From Enoplolaimus lenunculus (taxonomy: Eukaryota > Nematoda > Enoplea > Enoplida > Thoracostomopsidae): 64,000 nucleotides of DNA. The stretch covers positions 1 through 64,000 of the forward strand of contig JASANG010000858.1 of assembly GCA_030248215.1 (NCBI GenBank). The letters run 5' to 3'. The translations under genes and the position numbers were made by a program. Numbering within the stretch: position 1 is the first letter of the stretch; the number at the start of each line of letters is the position of its first letter. Shown one piece after another: positions 55,086 to 64,000 of this stretch. A model generated the notes under the pieces. That model did no database searches and was not told where the DNA came from. It saw only the letters and a list, made by a program, of their open reading frames with translations.

Positions 55086-56928
55086 GCTCTTGCTGATGTA
55101 GATGCTCGTGTTCCTGTTCAATGTTGCGTTTATTGTCTTCATTTTCTAGCGATCGTTTATCTTGATGTGTCGCCCAAGTTGTTCGCCGATCTCCAGGTGA
55201 TTTTTCCTGCAACAACTTTCGCGATTCTTCATCGACATACCGTCTTTCGCTTGCTGTCGACGATTTCAGTCGCCGTTGTTGCTCCAGCTCACCGAGTTCT
55301 ACATCGATTTGTCGTTCTAGTCGCCGGATTGCTGCCGCGATTTCAGCCTCGTTTTCAGGCATATCCATAAATCGGCTACCAGCAGATTCTGATTTGGTTG
55401 CGTCGAAAGAAAATTGACGAATTACTGAATTTAAACTGACCGCTTGTTGAGGAACAACAGTTGAAAGATTGGGATCCGCGAGACCTGGCAAGCGAAGATA
55501 GCCTGACCAGGTTCGTACCGGTTGGAGCCGCTGGAAACAACCATGAACGGAAGCGTCTCCACCACTGCTAGTAGCACTGCTATCCATGATTGAAGCTTGC
55601 CGGAGAGTGGATTTTGGAGCTACTTTTCGTTGCCGGACGCACAGTGCACGAGAAAGCCGCCGCAACGTGACAAATGGTACCTTCAGATACAGCCATACGG
55701 TTGTCACTGTGGTCATTAGTCGATTGATAACAACAAACAAAAAGACTCCAAGATCGTTCAACGTTGTCAACACAAGCGGAATGCCGATAAGAGCGTAAAC
55801 GATCGTGGCGATTTGACCGACGACTGTGTTGCATGCGATGTTGCCGTAGCCTGAAATGAACTTTGGGCATAGTTCAGAATTAAATTTTTTGCTACAGCTT
55901 GAACCGAATTTTTTTACCACAGTCGAAAATAAACTTTTTTGCCATACCGCAGGCCTCGAAGGCTTAAAACGTGAATTTAGGTCTATGTCTAAGCGTACTC
56001 CTGATCTTGATGTTAAGCCTAGAAACGTGAGCTTGGTTTCAATCTTAATTCTAAGGCTAAGTGAACGCTTAAAGCCTGCGAATTTGCTCGTGACATATTT
56101 TATTCCCGACAAAGCATAACTTAAACACGCGTTTATGCAGTTACGAATTATATGAATTGCGTTAATAGGCAATAGTAGTTTGAAACGGTTACGGCGTTTA
56201 CCTATCGTTGTGTACAACGTTCCGCAAAAGTACATTGCACTCCACAAATCCCAAATGGTATGTTCTTCAAAGGAATGACCGATTAGTTTAGATTTTTCTA
56301 TTTCAAACTGTCGGATAATTTTTCTGAGCATCGTTTTGATCGCTTCATTTCTCAAATCTTCACCAGTTATCAGGATGCTTGCATTCTGGCTTCGAGATTC
56401 CAGCGCAGAATGGTTTTCAGCGCGCTCCACAACACTGCCATCTGTATCCGGGGAAATGCGTGCTCGAAATATTTTGAATATTGCTGATGCGTTCAAACTA
56501 ACGTTCGCTTCGGGGGCCAGTGAATCTAGTTGATGTAGACCGTCTAAGAATTGCCCTATTGCTGTCTCTCGAGCCAAATTGAGTTTCGCCGTAATTCGCT
56601 TTCTAGCTGATATATCGCTATTTTGTTCAATTTGTAGAAAAACAGCACCGCCAACAATAGTATAGCACACAATAATTATTGCCGGAAGCAAATGTTTGAT
56701 TTTAAGCCTATCGTAGATGTTGCTAGCGCAGTCTGTAATATCGGCACAGGTAAACTTCCGTTTGTACCAAGGCAACTGAGGACCTTTGGGCACAGGCTCT
56801 TGGCCGTGCTCGGCCAAAGCGAGAGCGGTTTCAGTTCTGGATAACGCTTTTGCTGACGGCACTGTTTTGCCGAAGCTTGTTCGGCTGGCGGCGCGGCGAA
56901 ACCGAAACGATTCAACAATGACTGACAT
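51806..56928 (-). CDS. Two-pore-domain potassium channel (TWK type), 1067 residues
   Basis: K2P channels carry background K+ current. Six exons join in phase: 56928-56202, 55850-54622, 54393-54239, 53916-53700, 53079-52911 and 52512-51806 (3204 nt). M1 is HLLPAIIIVCYTIVGGAVFL. The first filter TIGYG (residues 241-245) is split by intron 1 and followed by NI. M2 is GQIATIVYALIGIPLVL. A very long loop with a glutamine tract (about 480-515) follows. M3 is PVSVALFVTIGWVFLCAGVF. The second filter is TIGLGD in SLSTIGLGDVVPDHP. M4 ends SMCIRVVQ at residue 652. After M4 comes a helix-like linker (exons 3-4), then a 290-residue tail (exons 5-6) with about a dozen S/T/V-QT motifs such as KTQTDP and ETQTTE. 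Both filters are intact. Most animal K2P channels are 300-700 residues, so the loop and tail are unusually long. The 351-nt intron 1 is open in frame. Confidence 0.94.
53498..53628. mobile_element. hAT-like MITE in K2P intron 4
   Basis: CGGGCCCGTAACCAAGGGGG and TAGGTGAGCTGGCTACGGAC are near its inverted ends, with a total of 131 bp. Flanks CTCTTCTT (53490-53497) and CTCCTCTT (53629-53636) match at 7 of 8. This copy fixes the ends of the CCCGTAGCC family. Confidence 0.8.
53990..54033 (-). mobile_element. Family A MITE, end fragment in K2P intron 3
   Basis: CCCACAGAAACACGTTTCGC then CCCTGATCTTTACATGGACC is the left end of the family in reverse orientation, 74 bp upstream of the acceptor for the exon at 53916. 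Confidence 0.7.
54487..54550. repeat. TA-rich microsatellite in K2P intron 2
   Basis: About 60 bp of ATATAT with TATCTATATC and TGTGTATA interruptions. Confidence 0.85.
55851..56201 (-). other. Stop-free 351-nt intron splitting the K2P selectivity filter
   Basis: Donor G|GTAAAC and acceptor TTTCAG|GC flank a sequence of exactly 117 codons with no stop in the frame of the upstream exon. The splice joins TTI-G to YGNI, restoring TIGYG. The intron contains TAAGCC-like words but no complete MITE. Confidence 0.85.
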
Positions 56929-57149
56929 TTTCGACGGTTAATTACATAGCTAGCAGAACAAACTTTTTAGTAAAATCTGTAAAATGAAACCATTTCACGC
57001 TGTACTTGCATTTTTTCATCAGCCAATGAGAAAGTGGATGTAATAAATTCATTGAACTTGTATGCTTAATATTTCCATATGTAAACTAAATCCATAGCTT
57101 TGATTTTTTTATGAATTATTTGTAACTACAAGTTTCTCGAACGGGATTT

Positions 57150-57224
57150 TGGACAAAACTTGCAAGTCAATGTTGCAGCTGCAAGTTCACGCAGCAAAAC
57201 CTTGCACGTGTGAATAGGGCTTTA
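57150..57224. mobile_element. PIF-like MITE fragment
   Basis: AACTTGCAAGTCAATGTTGC, GCAGCTGCAAG and AACCTTGCACGTGTGAATAG match one arm of the element at 23060. Confidence 0.55.
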
Positions 57225-57439
57225 GATTTGACATGAAATATTAAATATTGGTGCGAGAAAACCGATAATGATGTCAGGATAAGTAAATATATATGCCACG
57301 AGCATAGTCATAGTCTAAAGGTTCAGACAATAACATATTGACATCTCAGACAGTGTAAGAGAGTGGGAAGGGAGAACGCGGGCACACAAAAAGGAGGGAC
57401 ATTTGTTCACAAATGTGCGTGCATTTTAACGTGGATGAC

Positions 57440-57660
57440 CCATTACCCGAAATATTACATACATACATACATACAACAAGCATTACCCTAAATAACAGAT
57501 ACATACATACATACATAAACACACATAACCCTAAATAACATACACACATACATACATAAACACACATAACCCTAAATAACACATACACACATGCATACAT
57601 AAACACACATTGCCACTAATAACACATACACACGTACATATATGCACGCACACATTACCT
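57440..57660. repeat. CATA microsatellite nested in a minisatellite
   Basis: Four imperfect units of about 60 bp, each with a CATACATACATA run and AAACACACATAACCCTAAATA. ORFs here are low-complexity artefacts. Confidence 0.9.
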
Positions 57661-57920
57661 ATCATATATATTGCTATCTACAACATTGGCTTCCGGCTCC
57701 CTGGGGTACTGTCCCTCCAATACTACTTTCGTAAAAAGTAAGCGCAACACTGAAAATCAACAAAACCTAACAGATTTTGTTAAAATTAGCAAATTAAACA
57801 TTCTTTTAACTACCTAATTTCGCCTCCCCTTCGGCTTCACCTCCGGTTTCGGCAAAATGTGTTGACCTCCTGCTTCGGCCCCGGCTCTGGTACTTTACAC
57901 CTCCGGCTGCACCCTGCAAA

Positions 57921-58218
57921 ATGGGACCCAAAAATTGTTGTCAAAAAGTTTAACAAATTATGTACCATTCGATGCAGTTTGTAGAGCTGAGTCTAATGGT
58001 GTTAAATTTTTTGCAATCAGACGATTGGCTAACGAGTTACTGTCAAATAACTGATTTGGCGCGCTGCCGATTTGTCGGACCATATCAGTTATTTGATCAT
58101 AATTCGTTAACCAATTATCTGATTGCGAAAAATTAACACCATTGGACTCAGTTTCGCAAGCTGCATCGAAGGAAATATAATTTGTCAAACTTTTTGTCAA
58201 AAAATTTTTTGGGTCCAT
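57921..58218. mobile_element. Foldback element with protein-like arms
   Basis: ATGGGACCCAAAAATTGTTG at the left is inverted relative to AAAAATTTTTTGGGTCCAT at the right. The arms stay complementary for about 130 bp each with scattered mismatches and meet around CAAATAACTGATTTGG. A frame is open for 86 codons on the minus strand, which is expected if an inverted pair of coding fragments forms the element. Confidence 0.7.
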
Positions 58219-58369
58219 AGAAGGCGATCCTCGGGACCTTAAAAATCGAATTTTTCAAAAATTCAAATTTAGCCGTGGAATGATCAGGGAAGGTCACGAG
58301 AAGCTCAAATATGCATATAAAATCGAATTAACTGTATGAATTTCGTCTAATTTAATATGCAATAAAAGT

Positions 58370-58436
58370 GGTTACACGAGTTTAGCGAAACTGCTAAACT
58401 ACACAGCGGGGGGGGGGGCGCTCAAACTCGTGTGGT
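58370..58436. repeat. Hairpin with an eleven-G loop
   Basis: ACACGAGTTTAGCG (about 58374-58387) is inverted relative to CGCTCAAACTCGTGT (58419-58433). The loop ends in an unbroken run of 11 G (58408-58418). Confidence 0.7.
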
Positions 58437-58642
58437 GATTTTGGTTTTGGGGAGATTTTGTATTGCGCATGTGCAGTCAGCACCGCACACTGTTCGAACA
58501 CATATCAGTTGATTTCAAAGAGATTCTATTATATATTCTATTACCAGTGGGCTGATCCAGAAATCTAATAGAGGCTGTCATATAAAAATTATAAAATTGA
58601 GGCAGAAATATAGTGACGCAGACAGCCGTTCTGAAGCATATA

Positions 58643-59072
58643 CAGTATTGACCCAAATAAGAGGTTGAGTGGTAATAAGAGGGGGGTTCTCCATTTTGTT
58701 TCCGAATCAAAAGGAGTCCGTATCCCTAATAAGAGTCCGTAAGCGGATAGAGTCCATAAATGTCAATTATCCCTAACTGTAGCGCATAAACGACTCCAGG
58801 ACCAAATAATTTGAGTTGGAAACTTCAAAGCGTACGTAAATTTTGAAGGTACATTCCTAAGTATATCGTTGAATTTACGCTCAAGCTATTGACACAAGAT
58901 AAATAAACCTTTGATTCAACGGATAATTGCAGTACTGGATATATATCGGTAACGACGGGCGATGGAGAGTGGGTTAAAAATAAATAACAGGCCGTAACCG
59001 AATAACAAGGGGGGATACCCTCTGGAGAGGCCGAATAAATATCATTCTCCCCTCTTATTCGGGTCGCTACAG
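58643..59072. mobile_element. Pogo-like MITE, long copy
   Basis: CAGTATTGACCCAAATAAGAGG and CTCTTATTCGGGTCGCTAC are the inverted ends. TA flanks both sides (58641-58642 and 59073-59074). At 430 bp it is the longest copy, sharing GGTCCCTCTGG-type blocks with 11266 and 61125 and a unique 150-bp middle also found near 7.2 kb. Confidence 0.75.
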
Positions 59073-59074
59073 TA

Positions 59075-60130
59075 TTATTTAATTAAAAATTAATAAGATA
59101 ACTGAACGGTTTTGACTAAAAAAGTATTTTTACAGAATTAAAACATTGATGAAAACCTTAAACCTTATTTTAGTAATAATGTCGTTTATTGAAATTGTCA
59201 TTTGTTAATGATCCGCCGGTTTTGAAATAATCGAACTTGAATTATCTTAAATCAAACTCTTTTCGAAAATTCGAACAGAGACAGATTTATACTCTCATAG
59301 TAGTGAAGTTCTGTAAAGTGTAGTTTTGTAAAATTTTGAGTTTTTTATTTGTTTGCGATTTTTGACGTAAACAACCGTTTTTAACATCGGAGGAATAAGT
59401 CTTGTTTTGCGCTTGAGGGTTGTGTTTGAAGGACAGTTTTGGCACAAAAGTCAGATTAAAGATTGATATATTTGATACGTTTACCAACGCAAACCGGGGC
59501 ACGTCCTGAAAAAATTCAAGGGAGGGATGGCACGTTGAGATCCACGGATGTTACGAAATAAAATCGCAATAACGAGCAAATAAAATTGTGATTTGGAGTG
59601 AATGGATTTTTGTAAAGTCCTCACGTCAGAACGATACAAATATACATGCTAGAGTAGCGAGCTTATTTTTGTGAAGAGAAGCTGAATATGGCAAGTACAG
59701 CACGAAACAACACTTCGACGCATACACTCGACTGACCGCTCAACTCGAAGCAAATCTATCTATATTATAAAAGCTGAAACGCCACACATACGTATTTTGA
59801 ACAGTGTTCCAGCTATTGTAGTGAATGTTTAATAAGTAAACAAGAAACAACATATATATGCAAATTAGAACATATTGCTTTAAAACTAAATGTTGTTGCA
59901 CACAATGTAACAAAGAAGTAAAAAGTGAACCGAAATGGAAACTGTCTGGAGAGGAATGTTTTTGGGTTGCAAATTTGCAACCACTTTGACTGGTAGAAAG
60001 GTGTTTACATTTTACAAAAATATCGAAGCGGATTTGTTGCGTAGCAAACTAATACCGGGTCTAAACTCTCGTAAACAAAATTGTTTAGTTGTGGGGTTTG
60101 AGCCTTGAAACCCCATGGCTGCGCCATGGA
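59075..60130. other. AT-rich intergenic, nothing recognised
   Basis: Small ORFs here show no family features, splice logic or repeats that I can identify. Confidence 0.4.
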
Positions 60131-60137
60131 CCATGCA

Positions 60138-60347
60138 CACTGCAAAAAATGGTGAGTCAAATTGACTCTCCCCGAAATAGGCTTTTCCGGACTCACAAAA
60201 TTCGACTCCGCCAGAGTCAAATTTGACTCACTGAGCGACTCATTAAGTCGAATTCGACTCCGGCGGAGTCAAATTTTGACTCAGTTTGTGTAGTCCGGAA
60301 AAGCCTATTTCGGAGGGAGTCAATTTCACTCACCATTTTTTGCAGTG
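60138..60347. mobile_element. Tc1/mariner-like palindromic MITE, 210 bp
   Basis: It starts CACTGCAAAAAATGGTGAGT and ends ACCATTTTTTGCAGTG, the same length and design as 11872-12081. The flanking dinucleotide is CA on both sides instead of TA. Confidence 0.85.
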
Positions 60348-60412
60348 CACCGTTGTGTGTTTTACAGTTTTCCAGTTGCCGCGTACAACTGCGAGGTCTA
60401 TGTATACGTAGT

Positions 60413-60510
60413 TGAGCGGGCGATTGTTTTTTCCGGCGAGACTGCGGATTAAAGTAAGCTTAAGCTGTAGACTAATTTTTTTGCTTAGGCTTAAAGCTTA
60501 ATTGTACGGT
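60413..60510 (+). mobile_element. Family A MITE, left part
   Basis: GATTGTTTTTTCCGGCGAGA, AAGTAAGCTTAAGCTGTAGA and TTTGCTTAGGCTTAAAGC match the left and centre of the family. The right end is lost. Confidence 0.55.
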
Positions 60511-60842
60511 TATGTATATGTTGAAAGTTTGCTCAACAGCAACAACGAATTCAGTCAAATAACATAACTGTGTTCGGCTTTTTATAACATTGAATTATCA
60601 TAATATGGAAATCTTGCAACTGTAAGATATTACGTTTCGAACCAAACTTCGGCGGGTTTAAAACATAAATCTACCTCGCAAACAATTTTCGCAAAAACGT
60701 AGCGACACCTATTTTTGGAAATTTTTTTTTGCATATTTTTCTGAGTTTTAATCAAGATTTATGCGGGGCGTGACAGTTTCGGCAAAGGTTAAACAGACAA
60801 TCCTCGGTGAACCGCCACGAAATTAGCATTTGTATATATATA

Positions 60843-61112
60843 CCACCTATTTCATGTTACTTTGAAACGTAAGCCTAAAACTAAACCTGGGCCTAAGCCT
60901 GGTTTGTTTCTCAAACTTCTAGATTGCGCTGCCAACATTGAGAGACCGGAGCCAAGCTTAAGCCTAAGCCTAAGCGTAAGAATGAAATTATTCATAAGCC
61001 TATGCCTAATCCTAAGCCTAAGAATAAGCCAGCAAAAATATTAGCCAAAACTTAAGCTTATTCTATTCCAGTCCCACAGAAAACGTTCCGCACCTGATCT
61101 TTACATGGGCCA
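60843..61112 (-). mobile_element. Family A MITE, enlarged copy
   Basis: The right end CACCTGATCTTTACATGGGCC and the ACTTAAGCTTATTCTATTCC block are standard. The core is expanded to several arrays of CCTAAGC-type repeats, which happen to encode KPKTKPGPKP in one frame. The left boundary is uncertain. Confidence 0.65.
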
Positions 61113-61124
61113 TAAAGAGTATAC

Positions 61125-61326
61125 TATAGTGACCCGAATAAGAGGGGGACTGATATTTATTTGGCCTCTCCAGAGGGTACCCCCCTTGTTATTCGGTTAC
61201 AGACTGTTATTTATTTTCAACCAACCCTGCGCCACCCTTACTAATATATCCGGTATTGCAATTATCCGTTGAATTAAACGGATGGGGACCCCCTCTTATT
61301 ACCCCCTCTTATTCGGGTCAATACAG
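61125..61326. mobile_element. Pogo-like MITE, short copy
   Basis: CTATAGTGACCCGAATAAGAG and CTCTTATTCGGGTCAATACAG are the inverted ends, with TA at 61123-61124 and 61327-61328. It is inserted 12 bp from the end of a family A copy. Confidence 0.8.
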
Positions 61327-61516
61327 TACTGTGACCAACTCAGCACAAACTGTCAGAGAATAATCCATAATGCCAATCTTCACCAGATGATGGAGTTGCC
61401 TCTAACTTTTGCGTCAACCTCCTATACGTAAGTGTTGATTGTAAAACAGCTCTCACCGTTCTACGGCCATTTTAAAATCAGCCCTTAAGATTTTCTCTAG
61501 GCTTAGCGGCATATAT

Positions 61517-61718
61517 ATGTTGCTATGACGGGCGTACAGTTTTTGCAAGGTACTGCAATTTAGTAATCCTAAGCTTTAGACTTTTTACTTTGGTTTAATC
61601 TTAGGCTTTGGTTTAACTTGTCATAGGCTTAATACCCTTACGTGGAGGCTTAGGCTATGATTTTGGCTTATGCTTAGGAATACCACAGTTACGCCGCCCC
61701 TCGAAGTAAAGATTGGCC
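61517..61718 (+). mobile_element. Family A MITE, diverged
   Basis: GGGCGTACAGTTTTTGCAAGG, ATCTTAGGCTTTGG, GTGGAGGCTTAGGC and the right end CCCTCGAAGTAAAGATTGGCC are recognisable. Confidence 0.6.
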
Positions 61719-62086
61719 CCCAAAGTTTGTCATGTAATCACAACAATCAAATGTACAATTCATAGCGTTTTAATTTTTGATCGGGAGCTCGAAATGTGGA
61801 TGTCCGTCCATCTGTTCTCTTTTCGAACTAGAGTTTTCGGTAGAGCTCAAAGTATTCTCCTTAGGTGTACATAGGCCGCGCTGCGCTCAAATATTTGTTA
61901 GTCCATATCGACTTTGTTCTAGAACATTTTGATCTCTCAAATCAGTAGGTCAAATTTTTTAGGTTCTTTTCGGTTCCCCTGTTCTTGTTTTCGACCATTT
62001 TTAACACCAAAATCAACACTTGTTAATCTTGAAAAACCTTCTTAAAATAGCCGGCGCATAAAAATTGCTGACAATACAAAACTGAC

Positions 62087-62622
62087 CTTAGCGGGCAGAA
62101 ACGGTGTTGTTTTTAAAAAAAGGCATGCGACAAACTTGGCGTTGAACAGCTTATAAATCGGCGCTGAGGCTAAAGGTGAGTCTGTTGGGGCTGGCTCGCA
62201 TAATTTTAACCAATCTAAACAATGCGACAAAAACAGAGATAAATTGCTAACAATTAACGGTGGTGGTGGTAAATGCTGCGAAGGAAATACGTCAAGCGGT
62301 GTATGATGACATCAAAATTGAAGAAAATTGTGAGGTTAGAAAAACACTGCTGTTTAATGTGTGATATAATTTGTTTGCGTTTTGTACGCACTCGTGAAAA
62401 CAAGGCCGTGTCTGGAGAGTTGCTCGGGCTTGACTCCGAAAACCAGACCTCGGTAATTTTAGCAAAGGGGTTCATCTAATAAACAAAGTGCCGGAACCCA
62501 TTCGAATTCCACATACGAGGGTATTCGAGCCGCTTGCCTAAATTAACTTTGAGGCCTACTTTCTGACATCTCCTAAGGCCATCACAACTTTTGTGAACCA
62601 AGTCAACAGTCAAATCGTCCAT
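62087..62622 (-). CDS. Unidentified gene, three consistent 5' exons
   Basis: Three exons fit by phase: 62622-62560 (MDDLTVDLVHKSCDGLRRCQ), 62475-62291 (starting MNPFAKITEVWFSESS) and 62246-62087. The donors (GTAGGC, GTATTT, GTCAGT) and acceptors (TTATTAG, TTGTTAG) are acceptable, and both introns are short (84 and 44 bp). The join reads FDVIIHRLTNLSLFLSHCLD and continues through PIYKLFNAKFVACLFLKTTP. The residue mix looks like a helical globular or HEAT-like protein. I do not recognise a family. Further 3' exons should lie below 62087; a possible terminal one (SSGEDWHYGLFSDSLC then stop) is at about 61340-61430. The 44-bp intron is near the lower limit, which tempers confidence. Confidence 0.42.
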
Positions 62623-62649
62623 CGCGAGAGCACCAGTTGAAAGAAATAT

Positions 62650-63380
62650 CGCGAGCGAAAAGCCTGACACATGTTTGGGTATTCAAACACCTCTAAAAAT
62701 TTGCCTTGGGGCGTTTTAGGCTGAAGGTGACGTTTAGGTTTACGGTTTGGCTTTGTACACCAGCCCAATCCACGTCGACTGCTGTTGTGCTAAATAAATC
62801 GTTACTTCAAAATTTTGCAATACTTTTTCATATGTGTAATTTAAAATTGAGATTAGTTCTGTAAGATGGTTTTTTACAATATTGGTAATTTTAGTAGAGT
62901 TTAACCACGGAGATTTGTTTCTGATAAAAATCAGTGTCCGTTTCATTTTCTATCATAGAAAAGCAATAAATTCTGTTATTTTTATGCTTAAAATTAATTA
63001 CGAAGTTTGTTGCAAAGCTTAAAAACTTCGGTACATTCGCCATTTATTCGCTAAAATTTTGAAAAGCCCGTTGAACGCCGCAATTATGTTGATAGAAATA
63101 TAAATTCCGTTTGCGTTAACTTTTACGATCCGTGTTTACACCCTGGTCAATTAAATATTTTAATAAAATTTTTCATTTCACAATTACTGTAATTAATTAT
63201 ACAATAATATAAATTCAGTGTGTTTAATAAGATTCGTTTTGTCCAAACCTTTTTAAAAATTTAATCTCGTAGCAAGTGTTCAATGTATATACGCATTTTG
63301 AGGTCTTTTCGCTAAATGTATTTATAATTTCGCAGCTAAGGTTAATACGGTTTAATAAGGTCTAGCCTTTGTTTTAAACT
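62650..63380. other. AT-rich intergenic, nothing recognised
   Basis: Only short, unconvincing ORFs. No repeat family is evident. Confidence 0.4.
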
Positions 63381-63387
63381 TATGTTT

Positions 63388-63457
63388 CATGGTTGAAACT
63401 AGGCTTAGGCTTACGAATATGTTTAGCATAAATACGCTTCTAAAAGCAACATTGGCC
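63388..63457 (+). mobile_element. Family A MITE, right part, next to a stop codon
   Basis: AACTAGGCTTAGGCTTACGA and AGCAACATTGGCC match the core and right end. It lies 7 bp beyond the stop of the minus-strand exon at 63464, so it forms the start of that gene's 3' untranslated region. Confidence 0.65.
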
Positions 63458-63463
63458 AACTTT

Positions 63464-63818
63464 TCACTGAGATAACGATTTGCTTCTTCGTTTATGTTTT
63501 GATTTACGTCGTTTTGTTTGTTGTTGTTGTTGTTGCGTATTATTCGATGCTTGAAACAACAGTTCAACTTGTTGCGAACGATCACTGATCGACTTTGTTG
63601 CAAACGCCTTCAGTTCTTGTTGTTCGCGTTTTGATTCCGCTTTAACTCGGGTCGTTGCGAACCCTCCAGCGCTATTGCTGCCTGCAGTATCGCTGGTGTC
63701 GTCGTGGTCGAATTGTTGTTGCACAACATCTTGGACATCTTCGTACCATTTTTTTGCAAATTTTCGACTTTTCAAATAATCATGAATGTCGTCCACTTGA
63801 GCGCTTAGCGTTTCAACT
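63464..63818 (-). CDS. Terminal exon of an unidentified basic, Q-rich protein
   Basis: After an acceptor TTTATTTCAG a frame runs about 118 codons to TGA at 63464-63466. The start (VETLSAQVDDIHDYLKSRKF) is coiled-coil-like and is followed by KKWYEDVQDVVQQQF. A low-complexity D/S/T/G stretch comes next, then QQQQQQ and a very basic end (TKRRKSKHKRRSKSLSQ) that could be a nuclear or nucleic-acid-binding tail. Earlier exons lie beyond the window or were not found. I do not know the family. Confidence 0.55.
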
Positions 63819-64000
63819 CTGAAATAAAGTGAATACATCTACAATTCCTCGGAGTGGTTATGTAAAATAGTTGTAAAGTGTACGTATTCCAACTGGCCTG
63901 CTGCTACAGGTGTAGCTACATCGCCTTTAATAGGGTAGCGTTGTGTTTTTCAGGGTCGCACCCTGCTAGTGATAAGTAGTATAACTTTCGAACCAGCCAA

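Noticed and set aside
54984-55370. Plus-strand ORF of 128 codons with long valine runs
   Set aside because: It is the complement of the K2P channel's CAA-coded glutamine tract and has no independent support.
57346-57606. Minus-strand ORF rich in MYVCMYV
   Set aside because: It is a translation of the CATA microsatellite.
60862-61044. Plus-strand ORF beginning MKRKPKTKPGPKPG
   Set aside because: It reads through the CCTAAGC repeats of a family A element.
1-64000. LTR retroelements, Polintons, reverse transcriptase or transposase genes, CRISPR arrays
   Set aside because: I found no supporting coding motif, paired long terminal repeat or regular spaced repeat anywhere in the window.

Overview
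The window looks like nuclear DNA of an invertebrate animal, most likely a nematode. It is AT-rich and repeat-rich, with multi-exon genes using GT-AG introns. It carries a large two-pore potassium channel of the TWK kind, a Quiver/Ly6-type GPI protein, PEX10, EXD2, TMX3 and the end of a class III nucleotidyl cyclase. Arrays of TTAGGC, the nematode telomere hexamer, are scattered throughout, but inside small transposons rather than as a chromosome end. The nematode call is an inference; no rRNA or mitochondrial marker is present.

Layout. 75-197 (+) is the last exon of a class III cyclase. 198-12970 has no gene I can support and is packed with miniature transposons. 12971-14161 (+) holds two exons of a Quiver/Ly6-like gene. 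16525-18630 (-) is a complete three-exon PEX10. 21234-22526 (-) holds three exons of EXD2, followed by a decayed tandem copy of its last coding stretch. 22.6-31 kb is a transposon and SINE zone with a 1.6-kb tandem duplication (26146-29301). 32081-39610 (-) is a complete ten-exon gene for a 1349-residue coiled-coil protein that I cannot name. 41802-49014 (+) is a complete TMX3 gene of 13 exons. 51806-56928 (-) is a complete six-exon two-pore potassium channel of 1067 residues with an unusual tail. 57-61.7 kb is again repeats. 62087-62622 (-) holds three phase-consistent exons of an unidentified gene, and 63464-63818 (-) is the last exon of another.

The most striking feature is a family of non-autonomous DNA transposons of about 150-220 bp (called family A here). 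Their ends begin GGCCMATGTA, they make 8-bp target duplications, and their core is built of TTAGGC-type repeats. About 25 copies or pieces lie in 64 kb. They are absent from roughly 30.8-49.5 kb, which holds the coiled-coil and TMX3 genes. One remnant supplies the 3' splice site of a conserved EXD2 exon, and copies bound the 1.6-kb tandem duplication. Several other small transposon families (Tc1/mariner-like, PIF-like, hAT-like) and tRNA-derived SINE-like units fill the rest. I saw no transposase, no LTR element and no CRISPR array.

The genes do not form a pathway. PEX10 serves peroxisome import, EXD2 nucleic-acid trimming, TMX3 disulfide chemistry in the ER, the K2P channel membrane potential, and the cyclase signalling. 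Coiled-coil gene and TMX3 are head-to-head; TMX3 and the channel are tail-to-tail.
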